The notes under the pieces are model-generated. The model saw nothing but the letters and a program-made list of their open reading frames with translations. It made no database searches and had not been told where the DNA came from. Below are positions 45,878 through 53,847 of a stretch of DNA of 64,000 bases, one piece after another; the stretch's first letter is position 1, and every line of letters begins with the position of its first letter. Source of the DNA: a virus. The stretch is from IMG/VR virus record IMGVR_UViG_3300013137_002966, positions 29,723 to 93,722 of that record; one strand, written 5' to 3'. The translations under genes were made by a program, and so were the position numbers.

Positions 45878-47776
45878 ATGATAATAAATTTTAAATTATT
45901 TGAATCCGCACCTAGAATACCTAAAAGTGAGGAATACTGGAAAAAGAAAGGAAAATCCGGCAAAAATATATGTCTTATATTTCACGATGATATGGATGGT
46001 ATAGTTTCTGCTATTATAATGAAGAATTATTTAATAAATCAAGGATTTAAAATTAAACAATATGGTATTATAAATTATCAAGAAGGATGGCAAGCATTTA
46101 GTATTAATCCCGAATTAATAACAATTGCTTTGGATTTTGCTAATGATATACCTGGTGTTGATGTATATGTAGATCATCACGGAAAATTTTCTGAAGAATT
46201 AAAATTAACTCAAAAAAGAGCAAGTGTAAAAACTGAGACAGGTTCGGCTGCCGAAGGTATTGCTCAACAAATAGGCGTACCATTTTCAAAAGAAACAAAA
46301 GATTGGATTGATATGATAGATTCAGCAAAATATAGTGAATATGATGTTGATATTAGAAGTATTCTTGATTTTGATTTGTCAACCATAGCAAAAAGTGAAA
46401 ATGCAAAACTCAATTTTGCTGCTGCTATGAATCAATTAATAAAAAGAAGTGATGATAGAACTTTCATTGAAGTAGTGAATGCATGTAATCAACCTTCAAT
46501 TTATAATATCTATAGACTATTTAAATTATTTTATCCTAAAAACAATCCAGATACAAAAGGAGAAGAGCCAGAATTTGTTTCATCTGGACGAGAAAGATTA
46601 CGTCAGATGGAATTAAGAACTAAGGGTAGAGGTTTTGAAGAACAAGGCTTTGATAAAAAAGGTAATAAGATTAGATATACCGACCAACTAGATTTTTGGC
46701 GTGATTTTGCTAAAAAATTACCTTATACTGATGTGGATCCTGATGGTTATGCGATTGAAACCGGTAAGGTGAAATTTCAATTAAAACCAGGTGTATATCA
46801 AATTATTGGAAATCTAATGTATGTTCCTTCTGGTACATGGTCTAATGCACTTAGAGCAAAAGCACTATTTCATCAGGATCTTGATAATGGTATTGTACCT
46901 GATGATCCTAAATTAAATTTTGTCTTATTACAATATGGAAACACTTTACAAATTGCTGATTTAAGAACAAAAATTAAAAGTATGAAAGAAGAAGATTTAC
47001 CTAAGGATAAAAATGGTAATCCAATTGATGATTTAAGCAAATATTGTGAATCTTTACTTAAAAATTTTCAAGTTTATTTGGGATATAAAGACGATAGAAC
47101 TGTTTCAGGTGGACATTATGGTATTGGAACGATATCAAATATCTTTGGAAAATGTAAAAGAAGTCCATATCAGGGTGTTAAATATTTAGATATGTTTAAA
47201 AATAAAATTATTAATGATATATCTGGTGTTAAATGGAGTATAACGATGCCTTGGAATGAAGAGGAAGAAAGAAGAAGAACAGTTAAACCTGAAGATATTA
47301 ATAAAAAACTTATGGATATAGATAGACTTCGTAGTGAAGAAGAAGCGAAAACTGAAAAAAATGAAAAAGAAATATTAAATTATTTAATATCTAACGATAT
47401 AGAAGAAAGAGAATATATTAAAAAATTTAAGAATCCTGTAATGAGAAAAATTTACGATATCTGGTTAGAAACTCACTTTAATGAAATTGAAAATGGATCT
47501 ATTAATTCTAGAAACCTGGGTTCATTGCGTTTCAATGCAGATGGTAAAAATCGTTTAGAAGAAAGTGAATTATTTCAAAGGGTAGTTGAAAAATTTGGTT
47601 TTGATGATCTTTATGTTCAACAAGAGGCTGGAAAACCAAAAGTAGATCCAACTCTTAATCAAAGAAGACAGAGAAATGAACTTAAACGAACTTTTAGACT
47701 TATGTTTGACATTTACGAAGATAAATATCTAAGTAAAGATAGTGAACAGAAGTTTATGAAATGGCTTAAAAATTAA
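45878..47776 (+). CDS. DHH-family phosphoesterase with capsid-targeting-like tag
   Basis: 632 residues. Tag-like N terminus MIINFKLFESAPRIPKSEE. The DHH domain spans about 28-150: ICLIFHDDMDGIVSAIIM (motif I Asp), ITIALDFAND (motif II), VDVYVDHHGKFSEEL (DHH motif III). This family includes NrnA/RecJ-type nucleases and pAp phosphatases. The remaining 450 residues (GHYGIGTISNIFG near 405, charged helices at 475-530) are not recognised, though SGGHYGIGT recalls a DHHA1-type GGH motif. If it hydrolyses pAp it could recycle the product of the sulfotransferase at 19131; that is speculation. Confidence 0.72.
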   Translation: MIINFKLFESAPRIPKSEEYWKKKGKSGKNICLIFHDDMDGIVSAIIMKNYLINQGFKIKQYGIINYQEGWQAFSINPELITIALDFANDIPGVDVYVDHHGKFSEELKLTQKRASVKTETGSAAEGIAQQIGVPFSKETKDWIDMIDSAKYSEYDVDIRSILDFDLSTIAKSENAKLNFAAAMNQLIKRSDDRTFIEVVNACNQPSIYNIYRLFKLFYPKNNPDTKGEEPEFVSSGRERLRQMELRTKGRGFEEQGFDKKGNKIRYTDQLDFWRDFAKKLPYTDVDPDGYAIETGKVKFQLKPGVYQIIGNLMYVPSGTWSNALRAKALFHQDLDNGIVPDDPKLNFVLLQYGNTLQIADLRTKIKSMKEEDLPKDKNGNPIDDLSKYCESLLKNFQVYLGYKDDRTVSGGHYGIGTISNIFGKCKRSPYQGVKYLDMFKNKIINDISGVKWSITMPWNEEEERRRTVKPEDINKKLMDIDRLRSEEEAKTEKNEKEILNYLISNDIEEREYIKKFKNPVMRKIYDIWLETHFNEIENGSINSRNLGSLRFNADGKNRLEESELFQRVVEKFGFDDLYVQQEAGKPKVDPTLNQRRQRNELKRTFRLMFDIYEDKYLSKDSEQKFMKWLKN

Positions 47777-47789
47777 ATACATTAATCAT

Positions 47790-47817
47790 AAAAAAGAGCC
47801 GAAAGGCTCTTTTTTAT
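47790..47817. terminator. Bidirectional terminator
   Basis: AAAAAGAGCC GAAA GGCTCTTTTT with a GNRA-type tetraloop, between convergent genes 45878 (+) and 47814 (-). Confidence 0.85.
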
Positions 47818-48431
47818 TTTCTTTTATCTTGAAGAATTTTATCAATAGATTTATTAATATCTCTATCCGTAATTCTCATGTCTCTAAATTTAGTTTTATC
47901 CTCATGCTCTCCTGTATTTATCTCTTTCAGTTCACCTTTTAATTCTCTAAAAAATTCTTTCATATTTTTTTGAAGTTTGTACAGAGCCTCAATACCTTCT
48001 TTCATTTCTCTTTGAAATAGTGATACAGCTGTATATAAATCAGCATTTACACTACCATTATCAATTTGTCTCATTAAATTAATTAAACCTCTTTTAGAGC
48101 AGGAAATAGAAAATTTTAAATCAGAAAGAGCTAACGCATCATTTGTGATAATATTATTTATATTTTTGTTTTTCATAGTTTCTTCATCTAAATATAAATT
48201 AGCAAGACACTCTAATGTTTCTTTAGATTCATCTCGTATTGTTTCTAAATCTCTCTCATAATCATGCATCTCAATACTCATATTAAGATCCACTCCGTTC
48301 ACCTCCGGAAAGAAATCAGATGGATTAAAGTCTAATTCATCTTGTACTTCTTGAATTTCATTTTTTAATTGCTCTATATTTTCTTGAAAGTGTTCTCTAT
48401 AATCACTCGGTTTAGCATTATCCTTAGACAT
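47814..48431 (-). CDS. Coiled-coil hypothetical protein
   Basis: 205 residues, almost all helical and highly charged, with probable coiled coils at 10-45 (EHFQENIEQLKNEIQEVQDE) and 135-200. It is the only minus-strand gene between 44 and 53.8 kb and has its own spacer with an AT-rich box. No family recognised. Confidence 0.5.
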   Translation of the reverse strand: MSKDNAKPSDYREHFQENIEQLKNEIQEVQDELDFNPSDFFPEVNGVDLNMSIEMHDYERDLETIRDESKETLECLANLYLDEETMKNKNINNIITNDALALSDLKFSISCSKRGLINLMRQIDNGSVNADLYTAVSLFQREMKEGIEALYKLQKNMKEFFRELKGELKEINTGEHEDKTKFRDMRITDRDINKSIDKILQDKRK

Positions 48432-48458
48432 AAAAAATAGTTTTATTTTTTTAATATA

Positions 48459-48466
48459 TATATAAA
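48459..48466 (+). promoter_or_regulatory. TATATAAA box upstream of 48483
   Basis: TATATAAA 24 nt before the ATG in a divergent spacer; part of a series of similar boxes in the window. Confidence 0.35.
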
Positions 48467-48482
48467 TAAAATAAGATTCAAT

Positions 48483-49124
48483 ATGAAATATATCAAGTTT
48501 TTTGAAGCTGTTCTAAGAAAGCACCAAGGTGGTAACCTATTTTCCAATAATCATAGATTTCCAAATCTACCTAAAAATTGTCCAATGATTGATATTGATA
48601 ATATTGGTAAGATTAATAATGCTATTAGTGCTATTATAGAAGATAAATATACTTTTGAATCATCTCTAGGTAATCCAATAACGACTAAAACTTGGCAGAA
48701 ATCACAATTTCTTAATATATGTGAACTTACGGGTCTTGATCTAATATTTTACGAAACTAGTACAAAAATTGCTAAAAAAGCAATAAATAATTATAAATCA
48801 ATTGATTATAATAATTATAGTGATTTTGATGTTATTAATACTTCAGATAGAATTTATGTAGAAATTAGAAACAATACTCCTGCTGCTTTGATGTATAGAA
48901 CAGAAAATTTAAGAGCTGAGAAATTATTAAATGATCAAATATTTCAAATTTCAAAGCAATTAGCAGATTTATTAGAAGTTGATTTGTATTTGGTTAATGA
49001 TTCAGTTGGTGTAGATAAAAAAATATATATTAAAAAATATCTATCAAATGAGCATGTTATTATTCAGAATCCTTTTAATAGTAAAGATTGGATTGATGCA
49101 TATGATAAACTTAAATTATTGTAA
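48483..49124 (+). CDS. Tagged hypothetical protein
   Basis: 213 residues. MKYIKFFEAVLRKHQGG carries the K-I-K-F-F-E tag pattern. The body (SIDYNNYSDFDVINTSDRIY, AEKLLNDQIFQISKQLADLL) is alpha/beta with no recognised motif. It is followed 16 nt later by the adenine phosphoribosyltransferase gene. If the tag is a capsid-targeting signal this is an internal head protein. Confidence 0.5.
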   Translation: MKYIKFFEAVLRKHQGGNLFSNNHRFPNLPKNCPMIDIDNIGKINNAISAIIEDKYTFESSLGNPITTKTWQKSQFLNICELTGLDLIFYETSTKIAKKAINNYKSIDYNNYSDFDVINTSDRIYVEIRNNTPAALMYRTENLRAEKLLNDQIFQISKQLADLLEVDLYLVNDSVGVDKKIYIKKYLSNEHVIIQNPFNSKDWIDAYDKLKLL

Positions 49125-49139
49125 AAACTAATTAGTATT

Positions 49140-49694
49140 ATGCAAAAATATAGCAATAAATTTTCAGAGCCAATTACAAAAGAAATAATTAAAGATCAAT
49201 TAAGAACGGTAATTGATTTTCCTAAACCTGGTATACATTTTAAAGATATATCTCCTATTTTAAAGGATCCTACTTTGGTAAGATATATCGTTAATGATAT
49301 TGTAAATCATATTAAAAACGATAATATTGATATTGTTGTTGGATTAGATGCTAGAGGTTTTATTTTAGGACCTATGATAGCAGATAAATTAGATATTGGA
49401 TTTGCTATGATTCGTAAAGCTGGTAAACTTCCACCTCCTTATGTTCAGAAGGAATATGATTTAGAGTACGGGAAAAGTAAAATTGCAATATCACCAGATA
49501 TTATTCAGGAAGGAATGAATGTACACATACATGATGATCTCTTAGCTACCGGAAATACAATAATAACAACTATTAAGCTAATTGAGGATTTAGGATCTAT
49601 GGTATCGTCTATTTCAGTAATTGTAGAGTTATCAGAATTACATGGTATTGATAAATTAAAAAATTATAAAATTTATTCTTTTTTAAAAATTTGA
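49140..49694 (+). CDS. apt: Adenine phosphoribosyltransferase
   Basis: 184 residues, family length. DQLRTVIDFPKPGIHFKDIS near 20 is the Apt N-terminal hood, VVGLDARGFILGPMIADKL near 66 and MIRKAGKLPPP near 89 match the conserved core, and NVHIHDDLLATGNTI near 123 is the PRPP-binding motif. The ending (KLKNYKIYSFLKI) matches the Apt C terminus. It turns adenine and PRPP into AMP. Salvage, or reversal of an adenine-releasing defence, are both possible roles. Confidence 0.9.
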   Translation: MQKYSNKFSEPITKEIIKDQLRTVIDFPKPGIHFKDISPILKDPTLVRYIVNDIVNHIKNDNIDIVVGLDARGFILGPMIADKLDIGFAMIRKAGKLPPPYVQKEYDLEYGKSKIAISPDIIQEGMNVHIHDDLLATGNTIITTIKLIEDLGSMVSSISVIVELSELHGIDKLKNYKIYSFLKI

Positions 49695-49767
49695 TCTAAC
49701 TTTTGAACTAAATTAATAAGAATTAGATATGATGAAAATATATAATTAAAATAAAATTAAAGATTGA

Positions 49768-50709
49768 ATGATTAAGAACTATAATTTATTTTTATTAAAA
49801 GAAAATGTGAAATTATCAAGTGATGATATTATTGATATTATTAAATCATTAAGCACTGATGATAAGAATTCTAAATTAGTCAACAAATTAGTAAATTATG
49901 TTGATGAACAAGGTAAAACTATATTAATGGATTTAGTTCAAAAAAATAAAATTGATTTAATAGATTATATTCTAAAATTTAATATTGATATTAATCATAA
50001 AAATAAAAAGAATGAAAATGTTCTTTTTTATTGTAAGAATATCAATATGTTTAATAAATTTTATAATATGGGAGCAGATAGTACATTAATCAATTCAGAT
50101 GAAAGAAATATATTATTAGTGTTATCAAATAAAAAAATTTTTAATGTAGATTTATATAAAAAATTAATTAATGATGGTGTTGATATAAATAAAAAAGATT
50201 TATGGAACAATAGTATTGTATTTTATAGTATTTATAATCAAAAAATATTAGAATTACTTATAAGTGAAAATGTAGAATTTGATAATATTAACACTCTATC
50301 AATTATTAATGAATTATTTAATAGATTCAGATATTGGGATAAAGATAGAAAAATGATAATTAAAAAAATTAAATATTTATTTGAAAATGGATTAAAAATA
50401 TCAAATAAAATGCTTCTTGAAGCTATTAAAGATCGACTTATTTGGTCAACCGCAAGTGATAAGTATGATATTGTCAAAGATTTTTTAATGCCACTATCAG
50501 ATTATATTGATGATGATATGATAAAACAATTAATCACAGACAATTCAAATAATGCTAATCTCTTAATGAAAATCATGAAAAATCTTCCACATTATTATCC
50601 ATATATTAAACAATTATATGGAAGTTCTCCAGATTCTTTTAATTATTACTTTGGTGAGTTTTTAAAAAAACATACTCATCTAGAAGCAGCAGATAAATAT
50701 AACTTATAA
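49768..50709 (+). CDS. Ankyrin-repeat-like tagged protein
   Basis: 313 residues. After the tag-like MIKNYNLFLLKEN, residues 40-250 form ankyrin-like repeats: DEQGKTILMDLVQKNKIDLI, KNENVLFYCKNINMFNKFYN, GVDINKKDLWNNSIVFYSIY. The repeats are divergent but keep the D.G.T.L and V(D/N)IN(K) pattern. It ends EAADKYNL, a tail shared with two nearby proteins. Ankyrin repeats bind proteins; with a packaging tag it would be an injected effector. Confidence 0.6.
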   Translation: MIKNYNLFLLKENVKLSSDDIIDIIKSLSTDDKNSKLVNKLVNYVDEQGKTILMDLVQKNKIDLIDYILKFNIDINHKNKKNENVLFYCKNINMFNKFYNMGADSTLINSDERNILLVLSNKKIFNVDLYKKLINDGVDINKKDLWNNSIVFYSIYNQKILELLISENVEFDNINTLSIINELFNRFRYWDKDRKMIIKKIKYLFENGLKISNKMLLEAIKDRLIWSTASDKYDIVKDFLMPLSDYIDDDMIKQLITDNSNNANLLMKIMKNLPHYYPYIKQLYGSSPDSFNYYFGEFLKKHTHLEAADKYNL

Positions 50710-50743
50710 ATATAAATATATACCAGAAAATAAGATAAATAAA

Positions 50744-51223
50744 ATGGAATATTTAGATGAAGAATATCTTAAATTATTCAAACAAATCAAGAATGAAAAT
50801 CAAACAATAGTTGAAACCAAAGATTACTCATTTGATCAACTAAGAGGTAATGTTAATCAGATTAATTATCAGATGATTACCGAAACACCTAATTATGCTA
50901 ACTATGATAATTTTAGAAATCAAAATATAAATGAAGTTAGAAGACAAAATTATTCACAAGATTTTAATCTGAATGAATTCAATATTGAAACTAGAATTAA
51001 TGGTGAAAATATTAATGAGGTTCGTAGACAAGAGAAAGAAGATAGATTAAATGAGGTAATGAAAAAACTTCGTGAAGATAGATTGAATGAGATTAAACAG
51101 ACAGAAGAAAGACAATCATTAAATGAAGTTATTAATTTCAAAGATGCAAATGTTGTAACATTAGATATGTTTGAAAAAGCTAGATTTAATTCAATGATGA
51201 ATGTATATAAAACAATAAAATGA
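50744..51223 (+). CDS. Putative prohead core protein rich in L/I-N-E sites
   Basis: 159 residues with six L/I-N-E triplets (INEVRRQNY, LNEFN, INEVRRQEK, LNEVMKK, LNEIKQ, LNEVINF). The T4 prohead protease gp21 cuts after (L/I)-x-E, so this pattern is what a processed core protein would show. The sequence is hydrophilic with no Cys and no recognisable fold. INEVRRQ occurs twice, marking an internal duplication. It is 1 nt from the next tagged gene. Confidence 0.5.
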   Translation: MEYLDEEYLKLFKQIKNENQTIVETKDYSFDQLRGNVNQINYQMITETPNYANYDNFRNQNINEVRRQNYSQDFNLNEFNIETRINGENINEVRRQEKEDRLNEVMKKLREDRLNEIKQTEERQSLNEVINFKDANVVTLDMFEKARFNSMMNVYKTIK

Positions 51224-51224
51224 G

Positions 51225-51542
51225 ATGAAACATATTAATTCAATCAATGAATGGTTTGGTAACTCTGATAAATTTGAATTTATAAAAAATATTTTAGATA
51301 TTGTTGAAAAAGATAACATTGAAATTGTTTATAAACATTTAAGTTATTCGGAACATACTTCTTTTGAAGTTGTTGTTGATGGTAAAAAATATATCTTTGA
51401 ACATTTTGATGGAAATTTTGATTATACTTTAAAATATGATGATAAATATCTTTCTATACCTGCTAAATATTATAGACAAATAAAGAAACTATATAATAAA
51501 AGAGAGGAAATAAAAATATCTGCACGAAAATATAATTTATAA
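51225..51542 (+). CDS. Small tagged protein ending in KYNL
   Basis: 105 residues. MKHINSINEWFGNSDKF has a tag-like start. The middle (SFEVVVDGKKYIFEHFDGNF) is a small beta sheet. The last residues, ISARKYNL, match the ends of the neighbouring 49768 and 51573 products. No family recognised. Confidence 0.5.
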   Translation: MKHINSINEWFGNSDKFEFIKNILDIVEKDNIEIVYKHLSYSEHTSFEVVVDGKKYIFEHFDGNFDYTLKYDDKYLSIPAKYYRQIKKLYNKREEIKISARKYNL

Positions 51543-51572
51543 AATGAAATATCAAAATTAAATTAAAGTAAA

Positions 51573-51860
51573 ATGAAAAATTTAAAAATATACGAAGAAT
51601 ATAAACTTGATCCAGAAGGTGATATAGAACAAGAATATGTAAAAGCCATAATTTCACATTATATTGATCATATGTTAGAAGGTGGAACACTTCAAAACAG
51701 TTTTGATTTTTATTGTAAAGTAGATTTAGATGAAGATTTAAGAAGTATTGCTGTTAATGAACTTAATTGGTTTATAAATGATCTAAAAAAAGAAGCTAAT
51801 CATTTGATATATACTGATAATGATTATATAAGGAATAGCGCTGAAAAATATAATCTATGA
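51573..51860 (+). CDS. Small tagged protein ending in KYNL
   Basis: 95 residues. MKNLKIYEEYKLDPEGD is a strong match to the tag pattern (compare T4 internal proteins, MKTYQEF). The body is acidic and helical. It ends RNSAEKYNL. It overlaps the next gene by 4 nt (ATGA). Likely an internal head protein; function unknown. Confidence 0.5.
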   Translation: MKNLKIYEEYKLDPEGDIEQEYVKAIISHYIDHMLEGGTLQNSFDFYCKVDLDEDLRSIAVNELNWFINDLKKEANHLIYTDNDYIRNSAEKYNL

Positions 51861-52078
51861 TGTTTAAAGATTTCTATATAGGAAGAAAAGGTTTATATCA
51901 CAATAAAAATGTGACAATAATATCAACTAATTATGATGTTCTTGAATATCAAGATTTTGGTTTCAATTTTGATAATTTTGAGATAACACTTTATTTTGAA
52001 GATGGATCAAAAAAAATTGAAAAATTAAAAGGAAATCTTATTAAAAAGAGTTTAAAATTATACGAAAATAAAAATTGA
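51857..52078 (+). CDS. Small hypothetical protein
   Basis: 73 residues: FKDFYIGRKGLYHNKNVTII, then YEDG-like acidic beta strands. It looks like a small SH3-type or beta-barrel domain (G.V..I...YDV......F). Either of two adjacent ATG codons could start it. Coupled to the upstream KYNL gene by ATGA. No family recognised. Confidence 0.45.
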   Translation: MMFKDFYIGRKGLYHNKNVTIISTNYDVLEYQDFGFNFDNFEITLYFEDGSKKIEKLKGNLIKKSLKLYENKN

Positions 52079-52126
52079 CCATATTTTAATAATATATAAA
52101 AAAAATCAAATTAAAATAATTATATA

Positions 52127-52134
52127 TATATAAA
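52127..52134 (+). promoter_or_regulatory. TATATAAA box upstream of 52149
   Basis: TATATAAA 22 nt before the ATG within a longer TA repeat; same series as 30120 and 48459. Confidence 0.3.
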
Positions 52135-52148
52135 AATAATAGCAAATT

Positions 52149-52394
52149 ATGATTAAAAATTTTTCACAATTTAATGAAAGTTTAAATGAAAAATTATCTG
52201 GTTTACAAAAAGAATATAGAGAGTTTTTTAGATTTATGCTTGATTGTTATGAAGTTAAGTCTCCAGCTAAACTTTCAGAAGAAAAGAAGAAGGAATTTTT
52301 TGACAATATAAATAAATATTGGATCAGAGGTAAAGGTCCAACAAAAGACCTTGATAAGATTAAAGAAGATATTTGTAGTGTTGAAAAAAAATAA
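52149..52394 (+). CDS. Small tagged protein
   Basis: 81 residues. MIKNFSQFNESLNEKLSG: tag pattern followed at once by LNE, a gp21-type (L/I)xE site, which is the arrangement of T4 capsid-targeting sequences. The remainder (YREFFRFMLDCYEVKSPAKL) is a short helical domain, with RGKGPTKDLDKIKEDI at the end. The 220-residue open frame opposite is a shadow. Confidence 0.5.
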   Translation: MIKNFSQFNESLNEKLSGLQKEYREFFRFMLDCYEVKSPAKLSEEKKKEFFDNINKYWIRGKGPTKDLDKIKEDICSVEKK

Positions 52395-52439
52395 TTTTGA
52401 AAATTAATATATAACATATAAAAAATAATTTTTATAAAA

Positions 52440-52850
52440 ATGAAAGAAACTAAATTAAATAACCTTTTGAGTATGGAAGAGTATTCAGAGAAGGATGTAT
52501 TCAAGAAGTCTAAAGCTACTAAAAGAACAGATGTAGCAAAAGATGTTCTTATGGAATCAGAAGTTACTGGTAAAGATGTTAATACCGAAAAAATGAAAGA
52601 TAAAGAAGTTGTTGTATCAAAAGAATTAAACAACTTATTTAGTATTGATGATTTTTCAAAAGAAATGACGGCTGAACCTAAAAAGTCTAAAAAAACTGAA
52701 GTTGCAAAAGATATTTTAGAGAAAAAAGAAGAATGCTGTGATGAAGATGAAAAAGAAGAAGAAGAAGAAAAACCTAAAGGTTTAACTGCTGCACAGAAGA
52801 AATTACCAGAAGCTTTACAAAAAGCTATTCTAAAGAGACAAAAAAAGTAA
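52440..52850 (+). CDS. Acidic core-like protein with repeated VAKDIL motif
   Basis: 136 residues made of two similar halves: LLSMEEYSEKDV..KKSKATKRTDVAKDVLME (about 9-40) and LFSIDDFSKEMT..KKSKKTEVAKDILEK (about 63-97). An acidic run CCDEDEKEEEEEK and a basic tail ending KRQKK follow. The same tag plus KxTKRTEVAKDILKE block occurs in the 33227 product. Probably an internal or scaffold-type head protein. Confidence 0.5.
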   Translation: MKETKLNNLLSMEEYSEKDVFKKSKATKRTDVAKDVLMESEVTGKDVNTEKMKDKEVVVSKELNNLFSIDDFSKEMTAEPKKSKKTEVAKDILEKKEECCDEDEKEEEEEKPKGLTAAQKKLPEALQKAILKRQKK

Positions 52851-52857
52851 TAACTAA

Positions 52858-53310
52858 ATGGTAGGTGACTTACTACAAGGTGGAATTGTATTTTACTCAG
52901 GTGATACACTTGTTCTTATCGCTGCATTAAAAGATATTGAGATACCTCTTTATTGGGATAATTTTAAGAATGCTGTTAGTGGAACTTCAACTAGTCTTGG
53001 ATCAGGCTCAACTAATACAGATATTATCATTAGTGTTTGTACTGGTAATACAATGATAGCTGCAAGTGCATGTACTAATTATTCATATGGTGCTTATAGT
53101 GATTGGTTTTTACCATCAAAAGATGAATTGAATGAGATGTATTTGCAAAAAGATGTAGTTGGTGAATTTGATGAATATACCAATTACTGGAGTTCTTCAC
53201 AAAATACACCCGAAACTGCTTGGTTGCAATTTTTCTTAAATGGCACACAAAGCGCATCTGGTGGAAAGGACCAGCTATATAAAGTCAGACCTATAAGAAT
53301 AATGACTTAA
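52858..53310 (+). CDS. DUF1566 / Lcl C-terminal-like domain protein
   Basis: 150 residues. AYSDWFLPSKDELNEMYLQK near 82 and the ending YWSSSQNTPETAWLQFF near 105 then VRPIRIMT are hallmarks of the DUF1566/Lcl C-terminal fold, which is related to formylglycine-generating-enzyme and C-type-lectin-like folds. In phages such domains occur in tail or receptor-binding proteins. It starts 7 nt after the core-like gene. No reverse transcriptase or template repeat is present, so no diversity-generating element is claimed. Confidence 0.68.
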   Translation: MVGDLLQGGIVFYSGDTLVLIAALKDIEIPLYWDNFKNAVSGTSTSLGSGSTNTDIIISVCTGNTMIAASACTNYSYGAYSDWFLPSKDELNEMYLQKDVVGEFDEYTNYWSSSQNTPETAWLQFFLNGTQSASGGKDQLYKVRPIRIMT

Positions 53311-53369
53311 AAAATAAGATTAATAAATATAATGAATCTTAAAAAACCCAAAATACTTAAATTATAAAG

Positions 53370-53392
53370 AAAGCCCTAAATGGGCTTTTTTT
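53370..53392 (+). terminator. Rho-independent terminator
   Basis: AAAGCCC / GGGCTTT stem with a TAAAT-type loop and T run, 60 bases after the DUF1566 gene. Confidence 0.75.
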
Positions 53393-53428
53393 ATTTTAAA
53401 GTATTTTATAAAAAAATAATTATTAACT

Positions 53429-53818
53429 ATGATCCGTAACAAAGCAATTGAAGATGTAATTTCGAGAAAACCTGTTTTTACTGATATATCATCAAATATA
53501 TCTGAATATTATGGTATATTCACTTTTAATTTAGAAACTATGAAAAAATACTTAACATCAGAATCCTATAAGAATGTTGAAAATTCTATTAATTCATGGG
53601 GACATATTGATAAAAAAACTGCTAATGAAGTAGCTGCCGCAATGAAAACATGGACAACTAATTTAGGCGCAACACATTATACACATTGGTTTCATCCTTT
53701 AAATAATGTTAAGCCTTACTTAGAAGAAATTAGATATCATATAGATAAATTAGAGTTAATTGTTGACGATGAACTTTGGCCTTTACCTAAATATAGAGAA
53801 TTACTTTTTGTGAGATAG
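53429..53818 (+). CDS. Mini glutamine synthetase III: both termini, no catalytic core
   Basis: 129 residues. Residues 13-95 match the N terminus of glutamine synthetase III (GlnN of Bacteroides type): SRKPVF, NISEYYGIFTFNLETMKKYL, KTANEVAAAMKTWTTNLGAT and THYTHWFHPL. Residues 97-129 match the extreme C terminus of the same enzyme: VKPYLEEIRYHIDKLELIVD, DDELWPLPKYRELLF. The roughly 590 residues between, holding the ATP, glutamate and metal sites, are missing. It has its own start and a terminator on each side, so it is a designed-looking small gene, not a frayed end. It cannot make glutamine. Mixing into or inhibiting the host dodecamer is the obvious hypothesis. Confidence 0.8.
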   Translation: MIRNKAIEDVISRKPVFTDISSNISEYYGIFTFNLETMKKYLTSESYKNVENSINSWGHIDKKTANEVAAAMKTWTTNLGATHYTHWFHPLNNVKPYLEEIRYHIDKLELIVDDELWPLPKYRELLFVR

Positions 53819-53847
53819 AAAAAAAGCCTCGTTTGAGGCTTTTTTTA
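53819..53847. terminator. Bidirectional terminator
   Basis: AAAAAAGCCTC GTTT GAGGCTTTTTT between the mini-GlnN gene (+) and the SET gene (-). Confidence 0.85.

Noticed and set aside
52247-52909. A 220-residue Ser/Phe-rich frame on the minus strand
   Set aside because: It is the antisense of two tagged plus-strand genes, with composition expected of a shadow and no recognisable domain.
52858-53310. Diversity-generating retroelement target
   Set aside because: The DUF1566 fold is typical of such targets, but no reverse transcriptase and no template/variable repeat pair is visible in the window.
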